Shown here one piece after another: positions 45,014-51,860 of a stretch of DNA of 64,000 nt; the first letter of the stretch is position 1, and the number at the start of each line of letters is the position of its first letter. This DNA is from JAQGLW01 sp035995725 (lineage in GTDB: Bacteria; Pseudomonadota; Gammaproteobacteria; Burkholderiales; Burkholderiaceae_D): the NCBI GenBank assembly GCA_035995725.1, contig DASYKE010000038.1:1-64000 (forward strand). Reading direction: 5' to 3'. The notes under the pieces are model-generated. The model did not search any database, was not told where the DNA came from, and saw only the letters and a program-made list of their open reading frames with translations. The translations under genes were made by a program, and so were the position numbers.

Positions 45014-45062
45014 GCTTTAGCCGTATTTATTATGCGCCCGCAAGCTGATGTCAAATCGGCGC
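45014..45062 (-). promoter_or_regulatory. SAM-II-like riboswitch aptamer upstream of metX
   Basis: Minus-strand RNA: P1 stem GCGCC (45062-45058) with GGCGC (45038-45034), enclosing a loop that starts GATTTGAC and ends CTTGCG. It is followed by ATAATAAATACGGCTAAAG. This matches the SAM-II layout by memory: P1, a GAUUURAC loop, then AUAAAU and GCUAAA in the pseudoknot strand. SAM-II senses S-adenosylmethionine and typically controls metX-type genes, as here. Confidence 0.75.
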
Positions 45063-45071
45063 AATGGCGTA

Positions 45072-45100
45072 AGAATAACCAAGTCGCCCGGCGCCGTCAA
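45072..45100 (-). promoter_or_regulatory. Likely metX promoter
   Basis: On the minus strand, TTGACG (45100-45095), a 17-bp spacer and TATTCT (45077-45072). Transcription would begin around 45065, directly at the SAM-II-like aptamer, which supports both calls. Confidence 0.55.
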
Positions 45101-45246
45101 ACCGCCTCTTGCACCATCGTTCTTTTGGCTTTGATATCGTGGTAATGTCGATAAGCCAGCTCCGGCGAGCCAGTCAAGTACGGCTCATGCATTTGCTTGA
45201 GAAGATGATGTTGAATACTTAATCTTTGGTCAATCCTGAACAGCAT

Positions 45247-45565
45247 GATTCTATTCGACAGAAGTGCCAATGAACAGCGATAGACCGAACGCAGATAACC
45301 GGGTCCGCCGTCCCGATTGCATGCCCGCGCCGACGGAAATAGCCTGCCGGTGACGCCCCATTGTGACAGCGTCCGACAAATGCCATCTGAGAGTGACGAC
45401 GTTTATCTGCAATATCAGACGACGAGCGACGCCGGAATTACCCAAGCATCACTCCTGCCATTATCAATTGCCGGCAGGGCTTCACGCGCTTTCTGTCCGT
45501 TACCCGTGCAATCGGCACATGACGAAAAGCGCCAGTTTGATATTTTCAATGAACGATTCAGGACA
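45247..45565. other. Intergenic region upstream of metX regulatory elements
   Basis: About 320 bp between the metX promoter region and the end of the TerC gene. No recognisable gene or structured element is seen. Short frames on both strands lack family resemblance. Confidence 0.4.
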
Positions 45566-46249
45566 CTAGACTTGCGATTTTTTCCGCGCCAGCGCCTTGC
45601 CTGCTAAAACCACAATGACAGCTCCGAGAACAGGCACTGCTTGATGGAGCATGCTTGGCTGCGATTCCATCCAGTGCAGCAGCGCTGGATCGGTAACAAG
45701 CATCTCCCCCGCTACATATCCTAGTAGCGCCGCACCCAAGGTTACGATTATCGGGAAACGATCCATCAATTTCAGGATCACGGTACTGCCGAAGATAATC
45801 AGCGGAATGCTGATTGCCAGGCCGATAATCAATAACGGCATATTCCCTTTGGCGGCCGCTGCAACCCCCAGAACGTTGTCCAGGCTCATCACCAGATCGG
45901 CAACGAGAATCGTCCGGATAGCGGCTATCAGATTGCTTCCGCTTTTCATTCCATCCTCCTCGGCATCGTCGGGAACCAGCAATTGAATGCCGATCCACAG
46001 CAAAAGCATGGAGCCGATAATCTTGAGGTATGGGAGCGTAAGCATCTCGACCGCGACTATGGTCAGAATAATCCGCATGACGATTGCAGCCATGCTGCCG
46101 AATAATATGGCTTTCTTCTGCTGTGCCGGCGGCAGGGAACGCGCAGCCAAGGCGATTACAACAGCATTGTCACCGGAAAGAATAATATTGATTCCGATAA
46201 TTTGCGCCAAAGCAACCCAGAACTGCGTGGTTACTACCATGTCCATCAT
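45566..46249 (-). CDS. TerC family membrane protein
   Basis: A 227-residue protein with about seven membrane segments and the TerC signature acids: ILSGDNAVVIALAA (about residue 25) and DLVMSLDNVLGVAAAA (about 118). TerC/YjbE-like proteins are linked to metal (manganese) export or metalation of secreted enzymes and to tellurite tolerance. A good AGGAG ribosome site precedes the ATG. No manganese riboswitch of the yybP-ykoY type was found upstream. Confidence 0.9.
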   Translation of the reverse strand: MMDMVVTTQFWVALAQIIGINIILSGDNAVVIALAARSLPPAQQKKAILFGSMAAIVMRIILTIVAVEMLTLPYLKIIGSMLLLWIGIQLLVPDDAEEDGMKSGSNLIAAIRTILVADLVMSLDNVLGVAAAAKGNMPLLIIGLAISIPLIIFGSTVILKLMDRFPIIVTLGAALLGYVAGEMLVTDPALLHWMESQPSMLHQAVPVLGAVIVVLAGKALARKKSQV

Positions 46250-46728
46250 GATAAGTGCTCCTTGTTTGAGTGCCTAGGCACCTAGTAATTGTTTTATCTC
46301 ACCTGCAGGCAACAGCATGAACCACCAAATGCATGTTGGTCTTCCAACGGACATGTCCGCTGGCGTCAACATATGGCGTACTTATTTCTGTTCATTCTGT
46401 TCATGCCCGGCGGCTTGCCAGCGGTCAAAATTATATTTCATATCCTGAATGTCCGGTTAAACAAATGCAAACTTGCCGAGCACGGGTTCAACCCTATCAA
46501 CTCCCGATCCAGGTTTACATATTGAGCGCTTGTCAAGAACGGCGGTCTCTCCATCGCACAACCGCATTCATGCGAATTTTCGGATGCATGCCGCCAAGCC
46601 AGACAATCTCGCAGAATCAACTGTCAACTACTTTGACATGCGTTAGCGGGCGAATAAGGATGAAGCAGTCGAATTTTACCGGGCAAACCATAGAAAATCC
46701 ATTCAGTTGAATGCCGGAACGCCACAAA
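46250..46728. other. Intergenic leader of the TerC gene with palindromes
   Basis: About 479 bp without a supported gene. It holds the TerC ribosome site, a 12-bp palindrome GTGCCTAGGCAC (46270-46281) 21 bp before the TerC start, and two adjoining dyads: GTTGG/CCAAC (46335-46348) and CGGACATGTCCG (46348-46359). These could be operators, but no known regulator motif is recognised. Confidence 0.5.
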
Positions 46729-48480
46729 TCACATCAGGCGCAATCGCTCAACCGCCTCTGTGATTGCACCGGGCTCGAAAGTGCGCATGATTTTTCTGGT
46801 TTGCGGAACGATGGTAGCAAGATCGCTGTTCAGGACCTCCTGCTTCACTTCGAGCAACTGCGCAGGATGCATTGAAAACTCACGCAATCCCATACCCAGC
46901 AAAAGCCGCGTTAATTTGGCATCGCCTGCCATTTCGCCGCAAACCGCTACGGGAATCCCGGCCTTGGCGCCGATTGCAATCGTGCTCGATAACAGATACA
47001 GGATTGCCGGATGCAACGGGTTGTAAAGATGCGCGACTTCGTGATCAACCCGGTCGATCGCGAGCGTGTACTGGATTAAGTCATTCGTGCCGATCGACAA
47101 AAAATCCATGCGTCTGACGAACAACGGCAATGTCAATGCCGCTGCCGGAATTTCGATCATCGCACCTACCGGGATCAAGGGATCGAATTTTTTATTCGCC
47201 TCGCGCAATTGCGCCTTGGCTTGTTCAATTATCGTCAGCGTCTGGTCGATTTCGAATGCATGCGCCAGCATCGGGATTAACAGCTTGATCGGACCGAACG
47301 CCGACGCCCGTAAAATCGCGCGCAGCTGCGCCAAAAATATCTGCGGTTCGGCCAGGCAATAGCGAATCGCGCGTAGGCCCAATGCCGGGTTCAGCGCCGT
47401 TTCTTCCCCTGCATCCATCGGTTTGTCGGCACCGATATCGAGCGTGCGGATAGTGACCGGACGTCCCTTCATTGCAAGCACCACCTTGCGGTAAGACTCG
47501 AATTGCTCGTCTTCGGATGGCCAACGATTGGCGTAACCGGTGCGCCCGATAAACAGGAATTCAGAGCGGAACAGTCCGATGCCGGTGGCGCCCGCCTCCA
47601 GTGCAGCGGCGCAATCATCGGGCAATTCGATATTGGCATGCAGCGCAACTTCAGTGCCGTCACGTGTGATCGCTGGTGTTTTTTTGAGCCTGCTCAGCTT
47701 TTTGCGATCGCGCAGCATACGCGCCTGCCGCTCGCGATATTGATCCAGCACCATCGGTGTCGGCTCGACAATCACGACTCCCGCATCGCCGTCGATGATG
47801 ACCCAGTCATCCTGCGCAATCAATGCCGATGCGTTGTACATGCCTACCGCAGCCGGAATGTCGAGACTGCGCGCGACGATCGCGGCGTGCGAGTTTTGCC
47901 CGCCCAAGTCGGTGACGAACCCGCCAAAAGCACGGTCTCTGAACTGCAGCATGTCGGCCGGTGAAATATCGTGCGCGACGACGATCACATGCGCCGCCGG
48001 CTGTTCCGCACCGTTCAATCTAGGCAGTACAGTGGCGCTGCCAGTCAGTACCTTTAACACCCGCTCGCCGACTTGCTGAATGTCGTTCTTGCGTTCACGC
48101 AGGTAGGCATCTTCGATCTCGTCGAACTGCGCCGACAATTCGTCGATCTGGGTGACGAGCGCCCATTCTGCGTTATAGTGACGATTGCGAATGATATCGA
48201 GCGGCATTTCGGAAATCATCGGGTCGGATAAAATCAATGCATGCACATCGATAAATGCGCCCAGTTCAGCCGGCGCATCCCGCGGCAAATCTTTCCAGAT
48301 GGTTTGCAGTCCTTGATGCACGGTCTCGATCGCATTTTGCAAACGCTGCACTTCCGCTTCGATCCGCTCTTCCCCGATCAGATAATGTTTGACATCGAGC
48401 GCTGCCGGAGCAAGCAGATGCGCCCGGCCAATTGCAATGCCTCGAGAAACCGGAATGCCGTGTAGCGTAAAAGATGCCAT
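46729..48480 (-). CDS. ptsI: Phosphoenolpyruvate-protein phosphotransferase (enzyme I)
   Basis: 583 residues. Enzyme I passes phosphate from PEP to HPr. The N-terminal helical HPr-binding part is followed by the phospho-His motif GGQNSHAAIVARSLDIPA (about residue 198). The PEP-binding barrel contains GIGLFRSEFLFIGR (about 293), SIGTNDLIQYT and the active Cys in VCGEMAGD (about 506). It follows ptsH by 32 bp in the gsh-pts operon. Confidence 0.96.
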   Translation of the reverse strand: MASFTLHGIPVSRGIAIGRAHLLAPAALDVKHYLIGEERIEAEVQRLQNAIETVHQGLQTIWKDLPRDAPAELGAFIDVHALILSDPMISEMPLDIIRNRHYNAEWALVTQIDELSAQFDEIEDAYLRERKNDIQQVGERVLKVLTGSATVLPRLNGAEQPAAHVIVVAHDISPADMLQFRDRAFGGFVTDLGGQNSHAAIVARSLDIPAAVGMYNASALIAQDDWVIIDGDAGVVIVEPTPMVLDQYRERQARMLRDRKKLSRLKKTPAITRDGTEVALHANIELPDDCAAALEAGATGIGLFRSEFLFIGRTGYANRWPSEDEQFESYRKVVLAMKGRPVTIRTLDIGADKPMDAGEETALNPALGLRAIRYCLAEPQIFLAQLRAILRASAFGPIKLLIPMLAHAFEIDQTLTIIEQAKAQLREANKKFDPLIPVGAMIEIPAAALTLPLFVRRMDFLSIGTNDLIQYTLAIDRVDHEVAHLYNPLHPAILYLLSSTIAIGAKAGIPVAVCGEMAGDAKLTRLLLGMGLREFSMHPAQLLEVKQEVLNSDLATIVPQTRKIMRTFEPGAITEAVERLRLM

Positions 48481-48512
48481 CGGTGTGTCGACCTGTGTCT
48501 AGGAGTCCGGAA

Positions 48513-48782
48513 TTATTCGCCTTCGCCAAATTTATCGTGAATCAGGAACATAAGCGCATCAAAACATTCTTTCTCGTCGGGGCCATCGGTCTCCAGCCTG
48601 ACGATGGCACCTTTGCCGGCCGCGAGCATCATCACACCCATGATCGATTTTGCATTGACACGCCGCTTGTTGCGCGTCATCCAGACTTCACTTTGGAATT
48701 TGGCCGCGAGCTGCGTCAATTTGGCGGAGGCGCGTGCATGCAAACCGAGTTTATTGGTTATTTCGACTTCTTGTTGAATCAT
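48513..48782 (-). CDS. ptsH: Phosphocarrier protein HPr
   Basis: An 89-residue HPr. The phospho-accepting His is in NKLGLHARASAKL (about residue 16), and the regulatory serine region is NAKSIMGVMMLAAGKG (Ser about 46). It takes phosphate from enzyme I and gives it to the EIIA encoded just upstream. Spacing to its neighbours is short (14 and 32 bp). Confidence 0.96.
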   Translation of the reverse strand: MIQQEVEITNKLGLHARASAKLTQLAAKFQSEVWMTRNKRRVNAKSIMGVMMLAAGKGAIVRLETDGPDEKECFDALMFLIHDKFGEGE

Positions 48783-48796
48783 CTTCGATTATATTT

Positions 48797-49216
48797 TTAG
48801 TTTGGAGAAAGACGGACCCGATTATCCACCCTGACTACACCGCTTTGGCCGCCTGCGAGCGCCATTTCCACCACCACGTCGAGCGTGTCGTTGCGGTAGG
48901 TAATTGCTCGCAGCAGCATCGGAAGGCTAATGCCGGCGATTACTTCGACATGCCCGGGCTGGCATAACTGCAACGTACAATTGGAGGGCGTGCCACCCAT
49001 CACATCGGTGATGACCATCACACCGGTGCCGTCATCTATACGGGCTATCGCTGCCTGGGCAAGCCGCTTGACCTCATAGGGATCCTGGTCGGCCCGGACA
49101 TCGATCGCCTCCATCCGTTCGGGCCGTCCGCGAAATACGTGACTTGTCGCTTCGATGAAAGCATTACCGAGCGGGGCGTGCGTCAAAAGCAGGATACCAA
49201 CCATAATTTTCATCAT
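48797..49216 (-). CDS. PTS EIIA component (mannose/fructose family)
   Basis: A 139-residue EIIA of the mannose type. The phospho-His lies in LLLTHAPLGNAFIEA (His about residue 13), and DVMGGTPSNCTLQLC follows in the middle. No EIIB, EIIC or EIID gene is nearby, so a regulatory rather than transport role is inferred. ATG codons at 49216, 49213 and 49204 compete. None has a clear ribosome site, because the repeat at 49216-49268 abuts the start region. 49204 (MVGILLLTHAP) fits the family best. Confidence 0.9.
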   Translation of the reverse strand: MMKIMVGILLLTHAPLGNAFIEATSHVFRGRPERMEAIDVRADQDPYEVKRLAQAAIARIDDGTGVMVITDVMGGTPSNCTLQLCQPGHVEVIAGISLPMLLRAITYRNDTLDVVVEMALAGGQSGVVRVDNRVRLSPN

Positions 49217-49268
49217 TGCGGGACCGAGTTTATAAGGCGCGAAGGCGCCGGATTACTCTGTCCCCCAA
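49216..49268. repeat. 53-bp inverted-repeat element upstream of the EIIA gene
   Basis: Ends TTGCGGGACCGAGT (49216-49229) and ACTCTGTCCCCCAA (49255-49268) match as inverted repeats at 12 of 14 positions. Its reverse complement is nearly identical to the element at 50279-50330, including a 26-base identical end. It sits in the gshB-EIIA spacer. Confidence 0.85.
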
Positions 49269-49283
49269 CATACTCTAAAAAAA

Positions 49284-49326
49284 TTGCGGCACCGGGTTAA
49301 GCACAATCGCACTCTGTCCCGAGCAA
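49284..49326. repeat. Degenerate 43-bp member of the same repeat family
   Basis: From TTGCGGCACCGGGT to ACTCTGTCCCGAGCAA. The ends are imperfect inverted repeats carrying the ACTCTGTCCC core. It lies 15 bp from the better copy and ends just before the gshB stop. Confidence 0.6.
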
Positions 49327-49328
49327 AA

Positions 49329-50267
49329 TCAAACCTCTTTTTCGAGCGCATCGATGAACATTTCGGCGACATTGAAGCCGGTTTGTTGTTCAATTTCCCG
49401 AAAGCAGGTTGGGCTGGTTACATTTATTTCTGTCAAGTAATTACCAATAACATCCAATCCTACCAGCAGCAATCCGCGTTTTAACAGGATTGGCGCAAGG
49501 GTCTCGCCAATTTCCCTGTCGCGAATGGAAATCGGTTGCGCTACGCCAAGCCCGCCGACAGCCAGATTGCCCCGTACTTCGCCTCCTTGAGGAATACGGG
49601 CCAGGCAATATGGTACAACTTTACCGCCAATCAACAAAATACGTTTGTCGCCCAACGTGATTTCCGGAATAAAACGCTGCACCATGATGGTACGGGTGCC
49701 GTTATGGGTAAGCGTCTCGATTATGGAGCCGAGATTCAAGCCATCTTCTTTTACCCGGAAAATACCGGCACCGCCCATGCCGTCGAGCGGCTTCAAAATA
49801 ATGTCTCGATGTTCGCCATGAAAAGCACGCACCCGAGCCGCATTGCCGGTCACCAGGGTCGGCGGGATAAATTGCGGAAACTTTGCAATCGCCAGTTTTT
49901 CATTATGGCTGCGTACCGCTTCCGGCTTGTTGAAAATGCGCGCGCCCTGGGTCTGGGCCAGTTCAAGCAGATATGTCGCGTAGATGTATTCCATGTCGAA
50001 CGGCGGATCGGAGCGCTCGACGATTGCATCGAATGCAGTCAAAGGCTGCGTGACAGGAGCCTCGGCGCGATACCAGTCCTCAGCATCGCCGGTCAGCGTG
50101 ATGCGTGCGACATTGGCAACAACCGCATTGCCCTCGAACGCCATGTGCTTATGCTCGAACGCATGGATCGTGTGGCCGCGTCTTCCTGCCTCCGCGATCA
50201 TTGCGTACGTGGAGTCTTTATATGTTTTAAAGCTGTCTAGCGGATCGGCGAGGAAGGCGATTTTCAT
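49329..50267 (-). CDS. gshB: Glutathione synthetase
   Basis: A 312-residue ATP-grasp enzyme joining gamma-glutamylcysteine and glycine. Motifs are RSDPPFDMEYIYATYLLE (about residue 85), KPLDGMGGAGIFRV (about 163), MVQRFIPEI (about 196), RGNLAVGG, and the end LDVIGNYLTEINVTSPTCFRE, given as VIGNYLTEINVTSP. It lies between gshA and the EIIA gene, with copies of one repeat family in both spacers. Confidence 0.96.
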   Translation of the reverse strand: MKIAFLADPLDSFKTYKDSTYAMIAEAGRRGHTIHAFEHKHMAFEGNAVVANVARITLTGDAEDWYRAEAPVTQPLTAFDAIVERSDPPFDMEYIYATYLLELAQTQGARIFNKPEAVRSHNEKLAIAKFPQFIPPTLVTGNAARVRAFHGEHRDIILKPLDGMGGAGIFRVKEDGLNLGSIIETLTHNGTRTIMVQRFIPEITLGDKRILLIGGKVVPYCLARIPQGGEVRGNLAVGGLGVAQPISIRDREIGETLAPILLKRGLLLVGLDVIGNYLTEINVTSPTCFREIEQQTGFNVAEMFIDALEKEV

Positions 50268-50278
50268 ATTCTAAAATG

Positions 50279-50330
50279 TTGGGGACGCAGTAATCAGACG
50301 CCGTCGCGCCTTATAAACTCGGTCCCGCAA
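50279..50330. repeat. 52-bp inverted-repeat element between gshA and gshB
   Basis: Runs from TTGGGGACGCAGT to CTCGGTCCCGCAA. It is the near-identical inverted partner of the element at 49216-49268. It fills most of the 66-bp gshA-gshB spacer, so it is transcribed within the operon. Confidence 0.85.
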
Positions 50331-50333
50331 TAA

Positions 50334-51632
50334 TTAATATATTTCCGGGTTGGGATCGGTCTTTTCAAGTTCCAGCGAGGCGGCCAGCAGCGCCAGACGC
50401 GCGACCACGCCATACATGTAAAAACGATTCGGTGCGGCAGTGCCCGGCTTGGCCTGCAAATCGGGCAACGCATGTTGTTGCGCGAAAGCGAGCGGAACGA
50501 AATGCGCACCCGGCGAATTCAAGTTCTCGTCGACACCGCGATCCGCATGCACCCGATAGAAACCGCCGACCACATAGCGGTCGATCATGTACACCACCGG
50601 CTCGGCAACCGCATCGTTGATATGCTCGAACGTGTGCACGCCTTCCTGGATGATCACATCGCTGACTTCGAGTCCTTCCTTGACGACCGACATTTTGTTG
50701 CGCTGCTTGCGATTGAGGTCCTTCACTTCGCTGGCGTCGCGTACCGTCATGATACCCATGCCATAGGTCCCTGCATCGGCCTTGACGATCACGAACGGGG
50801 TTTCCTTGATGCCGTATTCCTTGTATTTCTTGCGGATTTTGGCAAGCAGCGTATCGACATTGGACGCCAGGCACTCTTCGCCGGTACGCTCATGAAAATT
50901 GATTTCTCCGCATTTTCCAAAGTACGGATTGAGCATCCACGGATCGACATCAATCAGTTTCGAGAATTTCTTGGCCACATCATCATAGGCGGCGAAGTGA
51001 TTGGTCTTGCGGCGCACCGCCCAGCCGGCATGCAGCGGCGGCAATAGATTTTGCTCGTTCAAGCCTTCCAGCACCGACGGGATACCGGAGGACAGGTCGT
51101 TGTTCAATAAAACCGTGCACGGATCGAAGTTCTTCAAACCGAGGCGACGACCGTTGTGGGAACGTTCCAGCGGTTCCAGCATGAGCGAAGTGCCATCCGG
51201 CAATTCGATCGGCGTCGGTTCCCTGATCTCGTCCGACAATGAGCCGAGCCGTACATTTAGGCCGGTCTGGCGGAAAATTTGCGTCAAGCGTGCGACGTTT
51301 TGCAGGTAAAAGGTGTTACGCGTGTGGCGCTCCGGGATCAACAACAGGTTCTTGGCATCGGGGCAATATTTTTCAATCGCCGCCATCGCCGCCTGCACCG
51401 CCAGCGGCAGCATCTCAGGCGACAGATTGTTAAACCCGCCGGGGAATAGATTGGTATCGACCGGCGCCAGCTTGAAGCCGGCATTGCGCAAATCGACCGA
51501 ACAATAAAACGGCGGCGTGTGTTCTTGCCATTCGAGCCGGAACCAGCGCTCGATCGCAGGCGTGGCGGCCAGGATTTTCTTTTCAAGATCGAGCAGCGGG
51601 CCGTTCAGGGCCGTAACCAGATGCGGAACCAT
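50334..51632 (-). CDS. gshA: Glutamate--cysteine ligase (Acidithiobacillus/Burkholderiales type)
   Basis: 432 residues of the glutamate-cysteine ligase class found in T. ferrooxidans and betaproteobacteria, distinct from E. coli GshA. Features are VDTNLFPGGFNNLSPE (about residue 68), LLIPERHTRNTFYL (about 103), and an ATP-grasp-like FVIVKADAGTYGMGIMTV (about 290). It makes gamma-glutamylcysteine, the first glutathione step. The ATG at 51632 (MVPHLVTALNG) follows AAAGG and fits the family. It is first in gshA-gshB-EIIA-ptsH-ptsI. Confidence 0.94.
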   Translation of the reverse strand: MVPHLVTALNGPLLDLEKKILAATPAIERWFRLEWQEHTPPFYCSVDLRNAGFKLAPVDTNLFPGGFNNLSPEMLPLAVQAAMAAIEKYCPDAKNLLLIPERHTRNTFYLQNVARLTQIFRQTGLNVRLGSLSDEIREPTPIELPDGTSLMLEPLERSHNGRRLGLKNFDPCTVLLNNDLSSGIPSVLEGLNEQNLLPPLHAGWAVRRKTNHFAAYDDVAKKFSKLIDVDPWMLNPYFGKCGEINFHERTGEECLASNVDTLLAKIRKKYKEYGIKETPFVIVKADAGTYGMGIMTVRDASEVKDLNRKQRNKMSVVKEGLEVSDVIIQEGVHTFEHINDAVAEPVVYMIDRYVVGGFYRVHADRGVDENLNSPGAHFVPLAFAQQHALPDLQAKPGTAAPNRFYMYGVVARLALLAASLELEKTDPNPEIY

Positions 51633-51780
51633 ATAAAGCCTTTTACGAGACGGATGTCGGGGATTGACGCAGATTCTAACGGGAATCCCGGATTCGCGCG
51701 TTGCGCGCGGTGCAATCATGATAAATCGTGATAATTCGACCCCTTACATTAGGGCAAGCCCTCTCTTTTAAAGCCTTGGA

Positions 51781-51811
51781 CGAAAAAAAAGCGCCTCTGG
51801 AAGAGGCGCTT
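51781..51811 (-). terminator. Rho-independent terminator after amtB
   Basis: On the minus strand, AAGCGCCTCT (51811-51802) pairs perfectly with AGAGGCGCTT (51798-51789), loop three, followed by a run of T. It ends the TorF-glnK-amtB transcript 50 bp after amtB. Confidence 0.92.
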
Positions 51812-51860
51812 TACAAGCCTGCACAAGCAGGCCAGGAGGATTAATTGTACAAAAACAGCT

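Noticed and set aside
45097..45246. A 49-codon minus-strand frame (MLFRIDQRLSIQHHLLKQMH...) just upstream of the metX promoter
   Set aside because: No family resemblance or ribosome site, and its stop codon overlaps the -35 box of the metX promoter. It could be real but cannot be supported.
46250..46400. A manganese (yybP-ykoY) riboswitch ahead of the TerC gene
   Set aside because: TerC genes often have one, but none of its conserved loop sequences could be found on the minus strand here.
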